Below are positions 27,209-37,086 of a DNA stretch of 64,000 nt, one piece after another. A model generated the notes under the pieces. That model had not been told where the DNA came from, searched no databases, and saw only the letters and a program-made list of their open reading frames with translations. Within the stretch, counting starts at the first letter, position 1, and the number at the start of each line of letters is the position of its first letter. The DNA comes from an uncultured Lachnospiraceae bacterium (GTDB taxonomy: Bacteria > Bacillota > Clostridia > Lachnospirales > Lachnospiraceae), in the NCBI GenBank assembly GCA_900546325.1, contig URCR01000010.1, forward strand, positions 1 to 64,000, read 5' to 3'. Both the position numbers and the translations under genes were made by a program.

Positions 27209-28543
27209 TCAAATATCGAACCGGTTCTGCACAAACCGGAGAAGATGCTCTTTGTTATTAAATTCCGGGTACTCCAGCACGATCCGCAAAAGTTCGTTTA
27301 ATACTTCCCCGATCTGCTTTCCCGGCTTCATTCCGATTCCGATCAGGTCCGTTCCGGTCACTGCAAGTTGTTTTAAGCTGACACACTCATTGTCTGCTAT
27401 GATTTCCTCATAGCATTTCCGAAGGCCGCTTAAATTTTCCAGTTCTTCTTCCCGCCGGTACATGCTGTGTGCCAGAATATCTGCCCTTTTTACGAGAAGA
27501 TACATCGGAAACAGTTCTGCGCTGATCTTGCTCATTGCCTTTCTGACATTCTTTTTCTCTGCCGGCATCCGGTAATCATGCCAGCGGACAAGCTTTGTCA
27601 CCTTATGGATCGTGTCATTGTCAAACTTTAACCGCCGAAGGATCTCTTTCGCCTTCTGCTCTCCCCTGATATCATGTCCTTTGAAATGGGCTGTCCCGTC
27701 TTCGTCCACCGTCTTCATCTCCGGCTTTGCGACATCGTGAAGCAGCATCGTAAGACGCAGCACTTTATCCGGCGGTACATTGCAGACTGCCTGAACCGTA
27801 TGCTCACCCACATCATACTGATGATATTTTGTCTCCTGACCGGTCCGCATCATCTCATCAAATTCCGGCAGAATCACTGCAGTGATCCCCAGCTGATATG
27901 CTTCCCGGATGAGTTCCGGTGAATCCGACACGAGAAGTTTGACTAACTCCGTCTGAATCCGCTCGGCGCTGATCTTCTCCAGTGTCGGGGCAAGTTCCTC
28001 CATGGCCGCCTTCGTCTCTTCCTCCAGAGAAAATCCAAGCTGGGCGGCAAAACGCACTCCGCGCATAATGCGGAGCGCATCTTCCCCAAACCGTTCTTGG
28101 GCATTTCCGACACAGCGGATGACCTTTCGTTTCAGGTCTTCCATTCCGCCGAAAATATCGACGATCCCTTCTGTGTCATTGTATGCCATCGCATTGATCG
28201 TAAAGTCCCTGCGGAGCAGATCTTCCCTTAAATTTCTTGTGAAGATCACTTCCGTCGGGTGTCTGCTGTCCTCGTATTTCCCGTCAATCCGGTATGTCGT
28301 CACCTCAAATCCTTCTTTTCCGAGAAGGACGGTCACTGTGCCGTGCTGAATCCCGGTATCGACCGTTCTTGCAAACAGCCTCTTTGTCTCCTCCGGGGAA
28401 GCCGAAGTCGTGATATCCCAGTCTCCCGGCTCTCTTCCAAGCAGTGAATCTCTGACGCATCCGCCTACCGCGTACGCCTCATATCCATGTGCCTGCAATG
28501 TCTGTATGATTGTATTTACTTTTTCCGGCAGCTGTATCTTCAT
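27209..28543 (-). CDS. cca: CCA tRNA nucleotidyltransferase
   Basis: Adds or repairs the 3' CCA of tRNAs; necessary here at least for tRNA-Tyr, whose CCA is not encoded. 444 residues: class II nucleotidyltransferase head with GGCVRDSLLGREPGDWDI (the DxD metal motif at DWD), RRDFTINAMAYN, the ERxxxE region DALRIMRGVRFAAQLGFS, and an HD-type domain (MLLHDVAKPE) in the tail. AGGAGG precedes the ATG. Confidence 0.95.
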   Translation of the reverse strand: MKIQLPEKVNTIIQTLQAHGYEAYAVGGCVRDSLLGREPGDWDITTSASPEETKRLFARTVDTGIQHGTVTVLLGKEGFEVTTYRIDGKYEDSRHPTEVIFTRNLREDLLRRDFTINAMAYNDTEGIVDIFGGMEDLKRKVIRCVGNAQERFGEDALRIMRGVRFAAQLGFSLEEETKAAMEELAPTLEKISAERIQTELVKLLVSDSPELIREAYQLGITAVILPEFDEMMRTGQETKYHQYDVGEHTVQAVCNVPPDKVLRLTMLLHDVAKPEMKTVDEDGTAHFKGHDIRGEQKAKEILRRLKFDNDTIHKVTKLVRWHDYRMPAEKKNVRKAMSKISAELFPMYLLVKRADILAHSMYRREEELENLSGLRKCYEEIIADNECVSLKQLAVTGTDLIGIGMKPGKQIGEVLNELLRIVLEYPEFNNKEHLLRFVQNRFDI

Positions 28544-28608
28544 GATCTATCCTCCTGACTTCCGGTGTACGGTCTAAAATATTTTAAACCGTACGCCAAC
28601 AGCAAAAA

Positions 28609-30048
28609 TTAGTATGCCTTTCCCCAGTAAACCATATGTTTTGCAGGTTTGCCGCAGTGCACACAGGTACCTGTGATCTCTTCCTGCTCAAATGGAATAC
28701 AGCGTGAAGTCACTCCCGCTTCTTCTTTCAGGGCATCCTCACATTCCTGGCATCCGCACCACATTGCTTTAATAAATCCCGGCTTCTCATCTGCCAGTTT
28801 CTTAAACTCTTCCATGCCAGAAGCAGTATAGGTGTGTGCATCTCTGTGCTCCCTTGCTCTCTCGAGCATCTCTTTTTGCATGGTATCCAGTACTTCCGCC
28901 ACTTTCGTTTCCAGCTCTTCAAACGGAACAATGATCTTCTCTCTTGTATCTCTTCTTACAACCACTGCATGTCCTGCCTCGATATCCTTTGGTCCTAATT
29001 CAATACGAACCGGAATTCCTCTCATCTCCTGCTCAGAGAACTTCCATCCCGGACTCTTGTCGGAATCATCCACTTTCACACTCAGTCCTGCTTTTTTCAG
29101 CACTTCTTTCACTTCATACGCCTTGTCAAGCACGCCGTCTTTCTTCTGCTGGATCGGAATCACCATCACCTGAACCGGTGCAATCCTCGGCGGAAGCACA
29201 AGCCCGCTGTTATCTCCGTGCACCATGATGATAGCTCCGATCATACGAGTTGTCATTCCCCAGGAAGTCTGGTGTACATACTGTAATTTATTTTCTTTAT
29301 CCGTATACTGGATACCGAATGCCTTCGCAAATCCATCTCCGAAGTTGTGGCTTGTTCCTGACTGGAGCGCCTTTCCGTCATGCATCAGAGACTCGATCGT
29401 GTAAGTAGCCTCTGCCCCTGCAAATTTCTCCTTGTCGGTCTTTCTTCCCCTTACAACCGGAATCGCAAGCACTTCCTCACAGAAGTCCGCATAGACATTT
29501 AACATCATAATCGTTCTCTCTTCTGCCTCTTCTGCCGTCGCGTGTGCGGTGTGTCCTTCCTGCCATAAAAACTCTCTGGAGCGGAGGAATGGTCTTGTTG
29601 TCTTCTCCCAACGTACAACCGAACACCACTGATTGTACACTTTCGGAAGATCTCTGTGTGACTGGATATCCTTTGCATAGAAGTCACAGAACAATGTCTC
29701 AGAAGTCGGTCGCACGCAAAGTCTTTCCTGAAGCGGCTCAAGTCCTCCGTGTGTCACCCACGCAACCTCCGGCGCAAATCCTTCTACATGATCCTTTTCC
29801 TTCTGAAGAAGACTCTCCGGAATAAACATCGGAAGGTATACATTCTCCACTCCTGTCTCCTTAAATCTACGGTCTAACTCATGCTGGATATTCTCCCAGA
29901 TCGCATATCCTGCCGGCTTGATCACCATACATCCTTTTACACTTGTGTAATCGATCAGCTCTGCTTTCTTTACAACGTCTGTGTACCATTGTGCAAAATC
30001 ATCTTCCATGGAAGTGATCGCCTCTACGAGTTTCTTTTCTTTTGCCAT
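28609..30048 (-). CDS. proS: Proline--tRNA ligase
   Basis: Charges tRNA-Pro. The 479-residue size and sequence match the archaeal/eukaryote-like (short) ProRS with no editing insertion. Class II motif 2 is present in [22 protein letters not shown] (in part, about 151-172), and the C-terminal zinc-binding region has [10 protein letters not shown] and [11 protein letters not shown]. It is controlled by the T-box leader upstream, whose specifier codon is CCU. A hairpin-rich insertion lies between leader and start codon. Confidence 0.96.
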   Translation of the reverse strand: MAKEKKLVEAITSMEDDFAQWYTDVVKKAELIDYTSVKGCMVIKPAGYAIWENIQHELDRRFKETGVENVYLPMFIPESLLQKEKDHVEGFAPEVAWVTHGGLEPLQERLCVRPTSETLFCDFYAKDIQSHRDLPKVYNQWCSVVRWEKTTRPFLRSREFLWQEGHTAHATAEEAEERTIMMLNVYADFCEEVLAIPVVRGRKTDKEKFAGAEATYTIESLMHDGKALQSGTSHNFGDGFAKAFGIQYTDKENKLQYVHQTSWGMTTRMIGAIIMVHGDNSGLVLPPRIAPVQVMVIPIQQKKDGVLDKAYEVKEVLKKAGLSVKVDDSDKSPGWKFSEQEMRGIPVRIELGPKDIEAGHAVVVRRDTREKIIVPFEELETKVAEVLDTMQKEMLERAREHRDAHTYTASGMEEFKKLADEKPGFIKAMWCGCQECEDALKEEAGVTSRCIPFEQEEITGTCVHCGKPAKHMVYWGKAY

Positions 30049-30121
30049 ACTCTTCTTCTCCTTTTCTTTCCTTTATGCACAGCTTTGTACATGAATCTTC
30101 TATTACAATAATTATTGGGAG

Positions 30122-30266
30122 GGAATTTCCTAGAATAAAGAATCTCGCAAGCGAGATTCTCTGCGCGCGAGCGGCGTCGTTAGCGACTTGTTTCCTTTCC
30201 GCGAGCTGCGCATTCCCACGCGAAGCGTGTTTTTTATTACATAGGAATTTCCTGTGTAATAAAAAA
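30122..30266. repeat. Hairpin-rich palindromic repeat element between T-box and proS
   Basis: A dense set of inverted repeats: AGAATCTCGC-aa-GCGAGATTCT (30139-30160, perfect), GTCG-ttag-CGAC (30176-30187), CACG-cgaag-CGTG (30217-30229), and a near-perfect 37-base palindrome at 30230-30266 with TTTTTTATTACA and TGTAATAAAAAA ends. The decamer GGAATTTCCT occurs at both ends (30122-30131 and 30244-30253). This is the form of a MITE-like or REP-like element; its copy number cannot be judged from one window. The right palindrome overlaps the T-run of the T-box terminator. Confidence 0.6.
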
Positions 30267-30518
30267 GAGCCTCTCAATCCCCCCTGCAAGGGACCGAAAT
30301 GCTCGGCGGTACCACCCTTATTAATCATAACCGGCTCCGGCTTGTGCCATATCCGGCTAAAATTCTCTCTGTTCTCCTTAACGCAGATGTACGCTGTGCT
30401 TTCACACAGAAGCTCCAAGGCAGGTTCAATACATCTTCTGCAAGAATCTCACACCATCTGATTCTCTCTCTGGGGCATATCCTGTATTTACTGATCCTCT
30501 TCATCGCTCTTGTTCAGT
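30261..30518 (-). promoter_or_regulatory. T-box riboswitch leader of proS
   Basis: On the minus strand the leader has the AGTA-type bulge (CAGTAAA), a specifier loop GAACCTG whose triplet CCT (complement of 30422-30424) is a proline codon, the T-box sequence AAGGGTGGTACCGCC (complement of 30305-30319), and the alternative terminator GAGC..GGTCCC..GGG..GCTC followed by TTTTTT (30261-30304). Uncharged tRNA-Pro binding should favour the antiterminator and allow proS transcription. Confidence 0.93.
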
Positions 30519-30524
30519 AAACTC

Positions 30525-30553
30525 ATTTTAAGAGAATTTCCCGACTTTGTCAA
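30525..30553 (-). promoter_or_regulatory. Promoter of the proS T-box transcript
   Basis: On the minus strand TTGACA (30548-30553) and TAAAAT (30525-30530) are 17 bases apart. The -35 box overlaps the stop codon of the upstream ytvI gene. Confidence 0.78.
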
Positions 30554-31605
30554 GAAGTCCCTTTCTCCGCTTGCAGCAGTTCCCTGACAATTTCTTTCCC
30601 TGCAAGATATCCTACCGGACCTGTGATCACTCCACTTACACCGAACAGTCGAATTCCTACATAGACTGTGACAAGCACCATAATCGCAGGGATCCCCAGA
30701 TTCTCCCCGATCAGCTTCGGCTCTAAAAATTCTCTCGTAAGATTGCAGAGCACAGACAATCCCACATAGACTGCGGCGAGAAAAAAGTGTCCCTGAAACG
30801 CCTGTATAATTGCAAGCGGATATAACACGACCGCTGTTCCGAACACCGGGAGTGCATCAAGAAAACCGATCAGTACTCCTAAAAGCAGCGCATACGGATT
30901 TTTCAAAAACAGAAACGTGGCCGTGCAGAGCGCCGCGATCACAGACATAATGATCAGCTGTGCTTTGAGAAACATTCCGCCCATATGAAAAATACGTTTG
31001 ATGATCTTTACAAAATTCCGGTATCCGATACAGTGTGACGCCCTCTCTTTCAGTTTGTCAAAATCATTGACAAGCAGAATGATCGACACAAAAATGATGA
31101 TACCGACTCCCGCCACTTCGATGACTGCCTTGACATATCCCCATGAATTTGCCATCAGTTTCGGCACAAACTGCCTTTCGACGCTCTCCGCAACCGCTGT
31201 CATCCGGGCCAGCAAAAGCGATTCCAGCTCTCCCGCCTCCATCCCGAAGATTCCACTCATGTTCCGGCAGCATTGATCCAAGAATATTTCCATCTTGCCT
31301 GCATAAAATCCATAGTGCTCAATAAAATAGCAGAACTGCTGTATAAGCGTGCTGCCGAGAAACCACAGCACTGCCCCCGCCACACCTAGAATGATCAGAA
31401 GCAGGCCGCCCGCAACAGCTCCCCGGTTTAACTTTGTATGTGCATGAATTTTCCCGACAAGCGGTCTTAACAGATATGCCGCCAAAAATGCACAGAAAAA
31501 CGGGAGCACAAGCGGCAGTAAATACCTGATCCCGATATACATGCCCGCTGTGACTCCCACAACAATTATCACTGTCTTCCACTGTTCTCTCTGCATTCCC
31601 ATCAC
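30550..31605 (-). CDS. ytvI: AI-2E family transporter / sporulation membrane protein YtvI
   Basis: A 351-residue integral membrane protein of the PerM/AI-2E exporter superfamily, closest to the sporulation-linked YtvI group. About eight hydrophobic segments: a pair at 10-50, one near 60-85, a central hydrophilic region, then 165-190 and a C-terminal set. Family marks are LIGFLDALPVFGTAVVLYPLAI (in part) and FLEPKLIGENLGIPAI. The transported substrate is unknown. Translation could begin at GTG 31605, ATG 31602 or ATG 31596. Confidence 0.85.
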   Translation of the reverse strand: MMGMQREQWKTVIIVVGVTAGMYIGIRYLLPLVLPFFCAFLAAYLLRPLVGKIHAHTKLNRGAVAGGLLLIILGVAGAVLWFLGSTLIQQFCYFIEHYGFYAGKMEIFLDQCCRNMSGIFGMEAGELESLLLARMTAVAESVERQFVPKLMANSWGYVKAVIEVAGVGIIIFVSIILLVNDFDKLKERASHCIGYRNFVKIIKRIFHMGGMFLKAQLIIMSVIAALCTATFLFLKNPYALLLGVLIGFLDALPVFGTAVVLYPLAIIQAFQGHFFLAAVYVGLSVLCNLTREFLEPKLIGENLGIPAIMVLVTVYVGIRLFGVSGVITGPVGYLAGKEIVRELLQAEKGTS

Positions 31606-31751
31606 CAGCCCCGTCTTTTTCTGCGCGCGTCCTGAGCAGTCAGCGACACACGGTAGTGATGTTAGTATTGCCGCCCTGTCGTCCTTTATACAGACTTTAA
31701 AATTTTTTATTTTTCAGAGCTGCTTTTGTTTTCCAGTGTACGTTTGCTTTT

Positions 31752-32486
31752 CTATGAGATAAAAAATAAATCGAATCCTGCCCCCTCAGGCTGAATCTCA
31801 AACTGCATCTGCTTCTTTGTCTTTGGATGAATAAATTCCAGACAATATGCACACAGAGCAATCTGCCCTCTCGCTTTTTCTTCACCGCCGTATTTTACAT
31901 CTCCGAGAATCGGACAGCCCATCCCGGACATCTGTACCCGGATCTGATGATGTCTCCCCGTATCCAGATGAATCTTTGCCAGCGCCTTTCCATCTGCCTC
32001 CCCCTGTATTTCATAAGAAAGTCTTGCTTCTTTCGCTCCCGCATCCGTCTTCCTGCAGATTCTTGACAGATTTGTCCTCCCATCCTTGACAAGGTAATCT
32101 GTCAGCTGTCCCCGGGATTGCTCCGGAACTTTGCACAGTACCGCCTGATAATATTTTCCAAAACCGCCCGCCTGAAGCTGACGGTTCAGCTCCTTTGCAG
32201 CCTGCGGTGTCTTCGCAAATATGACAATCCCCTCCACCGGCTGATCCAGCCGGTGAATCACACCGAGATACGGCTCGCGTCCGCTCCCCTCCTGCTGAAA
32301 TCTATAATTTTTCAACAGACTGACCATATCTTTTGTCTGAATCTGCTTCGTCTGCACCGGAACGCCCGCAGGCTTCCTGCACACAATGATGTCTCTGTCT
32401 TCATATAAAATGTAATCCTTGATCTCCACGCTTTTCTGCCTTCCTTTGTCTATAGCCTTCCTTATGGCTTTGCTGTTTTTATCCAA
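31752..32486 (-). CDS. RluA family pseudouridine synthase
   Basis: A 244-residue RNA pseudouridine synthase without an S4 domain. The catalytic motif is GVIHRLDQPVEGIVIFAK, where Asp of HRLD is the nucleophile; the family C-terminal TGRHHQIRVQMSGMGCPILGD (in part) is also present. The target uridine in rRNA or tRNA cannot be told from sequence. The first possible start is TTG 32486 with only a weak ribosome binding site. Confidence 0.9.
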   Translation of the reverse strand: MDKNSKAIRKAIDKGRQKSVEIKDYILYEDRDIIVCRKPAGVPVQTKQIQTKDMVSLLKNYRFQQEGSGREPYLGVIHRLDQPVEGIVIFAKTPQAAKELNRQLQAGGFGKYYQAVLCKVPEQSRGQLTDYLVKDGRTNLSRICRKTDAGAKEARLSYEIQGEADGKALAKIHLDTGRHHQIRVQMSGMGCPILGDVKYGGEEKARGQIALCAYCLEFIHPKTKKQMQFEIQPEGAGFDLFFIS

Positions 32487-32588
32487 TGCTTTTTCTCACA
32501 CCGATCATTAGTACACAGTAGTGCCTGGCCGTGTATTTGTCAAGCTGAACGTCAAAAATATTTTCCCCCGACGCTTGGGCAAAGAGTC

Positions 32589-32634
32589 AAAAAAGCCACC
32601 GCAAAGATGTTATCTGATTCATCTCTGCGGCGGC
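32589..32634 (-). terminator. Terminator after spoVG
   Basis: On the minus strand GCCGCCGC (with AGAGATG) pairs with GCGGTGGC (with CATCTTT), followed by TTTTTT. It ends the glgC-glgD-spoVG run. Confidence 0.85.
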
Positions 32635-32645
32635 TGTCAATCCTC

Positions 32646-32930
32646 TTAAATGACCGCTTCCTCTGTGTTTTCCTCAAGAAGTGCCTGCTCATAGCGCTCT
32701 AAAATCATTCTCTGAATCCGCTCTCTCGTATTTGAGTTGATCGGATGTGCAATATCCCGGTATTCTCCGTCAATTGCTTTCTTGCTTGGCATTGCGATGA
32801 AGAGCCCCTTCTCTCCCTCGATCACCTTAATATCATGTACTACGAATTCATCATCCATCGTAATTGATACCACTGCCTTTAACTTTCCTTCTTTTGCTAC
32901 TTTACGCACTCGTACATCTGTAATCTGCAT
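32646..32930 (-). CDS. spoVG: Septation/RNA-binding regulator SpoVG
   Basis: A 94-residue DNA/RNA-binding regulator of septation, sporulation and surface functions. Nearly the full family pattern is visible: [30 protein letters not shown] (in part), and [12 protein letters not shown]. Start ATG 32930 has AAAGGGG before it; the in-frame ATG at 32948 overlaps the glgD end region and is not needed. It follows glgD by 23 bases. Confidence 0.96.
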   Translation of the reverse strand: MQITDVRVRKVAKEGKLKAVVSITMDDEFVVHDIKVIEGEKGLFIAMPSKKAIDGEYRDIAHPINSNTRERIQRMILERYEQALLEENTEEAVI

Positions 32931-32953
32931 ACTTTTGTCCCCTTTCACCGCTT

Positions 32954-34072
32954 CTACATCGCGTATCTCTCATTTTTCTCTACAACTACTTTTATGCCCT
33001 CTTCTCCTACATGGCGAGTGTTGGCACGAATTGTATCTCTGCTCTCTACGATACAATTTTCAATATAGGTATTATCTCCTAAATAAACATCGTTCAGGAT
33101 GATAGAATTCTTGATCACACAATTATTTCCGACAAATACTTTCTTAAATAGCACTGAATTTTCCACAGTCCCGTTGATGATAGAACCGCTTGCGATCAGG
33201 CTGTTCTTCACACAGGCTCCCGGATTGTATTTTGCCGGCGGAAGATCGCTTACTTTTGAGTAGACGTTCGGATATTCCTTAAAGAAATAATTTCTCACTT
33301 CCGGTTTCAGAAAATCCATATTTGTTCTGTAATAATCATCGACGGTTGCAATATTGCTCCAGTAATTGCTGATCTTATATCCATAAATCTTCTTCACATT
33401 CTTATAGCGGATCAGGATATCCTGCACGAAATCAAATCTTCCTTCTTCTGCACACCGCTCGATCAGATCGATCAGCTGTCTTCTTCTGATAACATAAATT
33501 CCCGTTGAAATGATATGGGATCTGCTCAGTACCGGCTTCTCCTCAAATTCTTCAATCCGGCAGGAATCATTCATCTTGACTGTCCCGTAACGGCTGACAT
33601 CTGCATCTTCGTCCATTTCTTTACAGACAACTGTGATGTCTGCTTTTTTTGCAATATGATATTCCAGAACTTTGTTATAATCAAGCTTGTACACCGCATC
33701 CCCGGATGTAATGATCACATATGGCTCATGACATTTCTTAAGATAATCAAGGTTCTGGTAGATCGCATCCGCCGTTCCTCTGTACCAGTATCCGTTTTCC
33801 ATCGTGATCGTCGGTGTAAATACGTACAGGCCACCCTGTTTTCTTCCAAAATCCCACCATTTCGAAGAATTCAGATGCTCATTTAATGATCTGGCATTGT
33901 ACTGTGTCAATACTGCAACTTTCTGAATATGTGAGTTTGACATATTGCTGAGGGCAAAGTCGATACTTCTGTAACTTCCTGCTACCGGCATAGCCGCAAC
34001 TGCACGCTTATGTGTCAGTTCCCGCATCTTGTTGCTGTTTCCACCCGCTAAAATAATTCCTACTGCTTTCAT
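32954..34072 (-). CDS. glgD: Glucose-1-phosphate adenylyltransferase subunit GlgD
   Basis: The 372-residue partner of GlgC in Firmicutes ADP-glucose pyrophosphorylase. It has the nucleotidyltransferase fold but a divergent N-terminal loop ([14 protein letters not shown] instead of GGxGxRL), consistent with a regulatory or poorly catalytic role, and a left-handed beta-helix C-terminus ([20 protein letters not shown], repeating hexapeptides, about 285-350). It starts 2 bases after the glgC stop codon. Confidence 0.94.
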   Translation of the reverse strand: MKAVGIILAGGNSNKMRELTHKRAVAAMPVAGSYRSIDFALSNMSNSHIQKVAVLTQYNARSLNEHLNSSKWWDFGRKQGGLYVFTPTITMENGYWYRGTADAIYQNLDYLKKCHEPYVIITSGDAVYKLDYNKVLEYHIAKKADITVVCKEMDEDADVSRYGTVKMNDSCRIEEFEEKPVLSRSHIISTGIYVIRRRQLIDLIERCAEEGRFDFVQDILIRYKNVKKIYGYKISNYWSNIATVDDYYRTNMDFLKPEVRNYFFKEYPNVYSKVSDLPPAKYNPGACVKNSLIASGSIINGTVENSVLFKKVFVGNNCVIKNSIILNDVYLGDNTYIENCIVESRDTIRANTRHVGEEGIKVVVEKNERYAM

Positions 34073-34074
34073 CC

Positions 34075-35343
34075 CTATTCACCTACCTTAATCAATGTTT
34101 CACCACTTGCAAGCTCTCCGTTTATGTAATCCTCTTTTGATGTAACACCACTAATGGCGGTATTCTTGCCGATCTGTACATCGGATGGGATCACAGACTC
34201 TTCCCCAATAGTCACAAGGCCAAATCCATAAATATCCGGTCTCATCTTATTCGGCGTATCACTTCCTGTTCCGAGCGTGACATTATCGCCAACCTGAACC
34301 TTCTCCGCAATGATCGCCTTGTCGATCACACAGTGGTCACCGATCACGGCATCTTTCATGATAATGGAATCTCTCACAATACTTCCTTTTCCGATCGTCA
34401 CACCGGAACTGATCACAGAACTGTGTACTTCTCCATAAATATCGCATCCATTTCCGATAATGCTCTTCTCTACGGCAGACTGGTCTGAAATATAGTGCGG
34501 CGGTAAAATACCACTGTTCGTATAGATCTTCCAGTATTCCTCATATAAATTAAATTCCGGAATAATATCTATTAATTCCATATTTGCTTCCCAGTAAGAT
34601 CCCAGTGTTCCTACATCCTTCCAGTAACCGTTGTACTCATATGCAAATAACCTCTGTTTCTTCTCATGACAATATGGAATGATATGCTTTCCAAAATCAC
34701 ATGCCGGCTGCTCTGACAAAGCCTTCAGTGCTTCCTTCAGCACCGGCCAGCTGAATATGTAGATACCCATAGAAGCCAGGTTGCTTCTCGGCTGTGCCGG
34801 CTTCTCCTCAAACTCCTGAATCCGGTTCTCCTCATCTGTAATAACAATACCAAACCGGCTTGCCTCCTCCAGAGGTACCGGCATCGTAGCGATCGTGACG
34901 TCTGCATGATTCTCTTTATGGAAATCCAGCATCACTTCATAGTCCATCTTGTAAATGTGGTCTCCGGAAAGAATCAGTACATAATCCGGATTGAACATCT
35001 CCATATAGTTCATATTCTGATAGATCGCATTCGCCGTACCGGTATACCACTCACTGCTTGTGCTCTTCTCGTATGGTGGAAGCACTGTTACCCCTCCGAC
35101 ATTACGGTCCAGATCCCATGGAATTCCAATTCCGATATGCGTATTCAGACGTAATGGCTGATACTGAGTCAGTACGCCGACGGTATCGATTCCTGAATTA
35201 ATACAGTTACTTAATGGAAAGTCAATGATTCTGTATTTCCCCCCGAATGCAACTGCCGGTTTTGCCACTTTTGAAGTAAGAACACCTAGCCTGCTGCCTT
35301 GTCCACCTGCCAACAACATTGCAATCATTTCTTTTTTTATCAT
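34075..35343 (-). CDS. glgC: Glucose-1-phosphate adenylyltransferase GlgC
   Basis: Makes ADP-glucose from glucose-1-P and ATP, the committed step of glycogen synthesis. 422 residues: N-terminal loop [14 protein letters not shown], the block [20 protein letters not shown] (in part), and the catalytic region [10 protein letters not shown] (about 125-134), then EEKP and a C-terminal hexapeptide beta-helix. AAGGAG precedes the ATG. Followed by glgD; the branching enzyme and glycogen synthase are not in the window. Confidence 0.96.
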   Translation of the reverse strand: MIKKEMIAMLLAGGQGSRLGVLTSKVAKPAVAFGGKYRIIDFPLSNCINSGIDTVGVLTQYQPLRLNTHIGIGIPWDLDRNVGGVTVLPPYEKSTSSEWYTGTANAIYQNMNYMEMFNPDYVLILSGDHIYKMDYEVMLDFHKENHADVTIATMPVPLEEASRFGIVITDEENRIQEFEEKPAQPRSNLASMGIYIFSWPVLKEALKALSEQPACDFGKHIIPYCHEKKQRLFAYEYNGYWKDVGTLGSYWEANMELIDIIPEFNLYEEYWKIYTNSGILPPHYISDQSAVEKSIIGNGCDIYGEVHSSVISSGVTIGKGSIVRDSIIMKDAVIGDHCVIDKAIIAEKVQVGDNVTLGTGSDTPNKMRPDIYGFGLVTIGEESVIPSDVQIGKNTAISGVTSKEDYINGELASGETLIKVGE

Positions 35344-35561
35344 GTCGTCACTCCTTTTAAGTAATTTAATAGTAGTATTATACCATAAAAAGGTAATAAA
35401 ATGAATGTTTTTTACATAAATAATTGTTTTTTTTAAAACTTTTTATATATATTTTACAAAAAATTGTAGTTTGGCTTTTCTTCCATATACCGTTATAATA
35501 TAATGAAAGTGCGTAAAATATTACTATTAATTTAATTTTTCTATGAACAGGGAGTGTATTT
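35344..35561. promoter_or_regulatory. Divergent promoter region between glgC and murC
   Basis: For murC (plus): TTGGCT (35471-35476), 17-base spacer, TATAAT (35494-35499). For glgC (minus): an extended -10 TGGTATAAT near 35377-35385 with a weak -35. The rest is very AT-rich with no recognisable operator. Confidence 0.72.
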
Positions 35562-36941
35562 ATGTATAAAATAAATTTTCAATGTCCGGTCCATGTCCAT
35601 TTTATCGGTATCGGCGGTATCAGCATGAGCGGTCTTGCCGAGATTCTCTTGAAAGAACATTTTACAGTAACGGGATCGGATTCCAAAGAATCGCCCCTTA
35701 CAAGACATTTGACCGATCTGGGAGCTGTCGTCCACTATGGACAGAAAGCTGAAAATATAACAGACGATATTGATGTTGTCGTCTACACCGCTGCCGTACA
35801 TGCAGATAATCCTGAATTTATCGCAGCAAAAGAACATCAGATCCCAATGCTGACCCGTGCAGAACTGCTTGGACAGCTGATGACAAACTACAAGACACCG
35901 ATCGCGGTATCCGGAACACACGGCAAGACGACCACAACTTCCATGATTTCGCATATCCTGCTTGCAGGGGAGACCGATCCGACCATCTCCGTCGGAGGTA
36001 TCTTAAAGATCATCGGCGGAAATATCCGCGTCGGCCACTCTGATGTCTTTATCACAGAGGCATGCGAATATACGAACAGCTTCTTAGATTTTCTTCCGAA
36101 GATTGGTATCATATTAAATGTAGAGGAAGATCATATGGATTTCTTCAAAGATATTGATGATATCCGTAACTCTTTTCACCGGTTTGCCGCACTGCTTCCG
36201 AAGGACGGCACACTGATCATCAACAGTGAGATCGAACAGTACGAACGGATCACCTCCGGACTGAACTGTAACATCATCACATACGGGATCCACCGGGATG
36301 CAGACTATACCGCACAAAACATCCGGTATGACGAAATGGGAAATGTTTCTTTCGACCTGATTGAGCACGGGACAAAGAAAGACCGCATTTTTCTCTCTGT
36401 CAACGGTGAACACAATGTATCCAATGCCCTCTCTGCAGTCATTACCGGAATGCTGCTGGGCATCGATCTTGAGACGATCAAAAAAGGACTTCTGTCCTTT
36501 ACCGGAACTGACCGCCGCTTTGAATACAAGGGAACACTTGACGGCGTCACGATCATCGATGACTACGCACACCATCCGACAGAGATTGAGGCAACTCTGT
36601 CCGCCGCACAGCACTATCCTCACAGAGAGATCTGGTGCATTTTCCAGCCTCATACCTACACAAGGACAAAAGCGTTCTTTCACGAATTCGCAAAGGCACT
36701 GACACTTGCAGACCATGTCATTCTCGCAGATATCTACGCTGCCAGAGAGACGGACACACTTGGCATGTCCTCAGAAGCACTTGCAGAGGCAATCCGCGAA
36801 GCAGGCGGAGATTCCTTCTACTTTTCATCATTTGATGAAATAAAAAATTTTGTGAAAGAAAAATGTATCCACGGTGATATGTTGATAACTATGGGTGCAG
36901 GAGACGTTGTAAACATCGGAGAATCATTGTTATCCATATAG
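35562..36941 (+). CDS. murC: UDP-N-acetylmuramate--L-alanine ligase
   Basis: Adds the first amino acid to UDP-MurNAc in peptidoglycan synthesis. 459 residues: N-terminal Rossmann part with FIGIGGISMSGLAE, ATP loop SGTHGKTTTTSM (about 115-126), the ligase metal/substrate region (EACEYTNSFLDF), and DDYAHHPTEIEATL (about 327-340). GGGAG precedes the ATG. The last bases overlap a DnaA-like box. Confidence 0.97.
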   Translation: MYKINFQCPVHVHFIGIGGISMSGLAEILLKEHFTVTGSDSKESPLTRHLTDLGAVVHYGQKAENITDDIDVVVYTAAVHADNPEFIAAKEHQIPMLTRAELLGQLMTNYKTPIAVSGTHGKTTTTSMISHILLAGETDPTISVGGILKIIGGNIRVGHSDVFITEACEYTNSFLDFLPKIGIILNVEEDHMDFFKDIDDIRNSFHRFAALLPKDGTLIINSEIEQYERITSGLNCNIITYGIHRDADYTAQNIRYDEMGNVSFDLIEHGTKKDRIFLSVNGEHNVSNALSAVITGMLLGIDLETIKKGLLSFTGTDRRFEYKGTLDGVTIIDDYAHHPTEIEATLSAAQHYPHREIWCIFQPHTYTRTKAFFHEFAKALTLADHVILADIYAARETDTLGMSSEALAEAIREAGGDSFYFSSFDEIKNFVKEKCIHGDMLITMGAGDVVNIGESLLSI

Positions 36942-37005
36942 TTATCCACATTATCCACATTATCCACATTCTTTCTTATCCACAAAGAATGGCGATTTAT
37001 CCAAT
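36930..37005 (+). promoter_or_regulatory. DnaA-box array upstream of the dnaD/dnaI-like operon
   Basis: Four perfect DnaA boxes TTATCCACA in the same orientation at 36942-36950, 36951-36959, 36960-36968 (directly abutting) and 36976-36984, flanked by near-matches TTATCCATA (36930-36938, inside the end of murC) and TTATCCAAT (36997-37005). No dnaA, dnaN or rpmH gene is adjacent, so this is more likely a DnaA-controlled promoter or a DnaA-titration site than the chromosomal origin. Confidence 0.88.
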
Positions 37006-37037
37006 AAAAAATCCTTTTTAGAACCTCTTTCTGGTGC

Positions 37038-37043
37038 TATAAT
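37038..37043 (+). promoter_or_regulatory. Extended -10 promoter of the dnaD/dnaI/prs operon
   Basis: TGC followed by TATAAT (37038-37043) 44 bases before the dnaD-like start codon, with only a T-rich -35 region. The nearest DnaA box lies about 30-35 bases upstream of the -10, where bound DnaA could activate or block RNA polymerase. Confidence 0.68.
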
Positions 37044-37086
37044 ACCAGTACATTGAAGAAGAATTTTAGAAAGGTACGGTGTAAGG

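Noticed and set aside
30042..30461. Long ORFs on both strands across the proS leader
   Set aside because: They cross the T-box riboswitch and the palindromic repeat and lack ribosome binding sites.
36942..36984. Short CRISPR-like repeat array
   Set aside because: The repeat unit is the 9-base DnaA box with no spacers between three of the copies, and no cas gene is present.
36930..37005. DnaA-box array as the chromosomal replication origin
   Set aside because: No dnaA, dnaN, recF or rpmH gene is adjacent and no AT-rich unwinding tract of the usual kind follows; the boxes sit at a promoter of replication genes instead.
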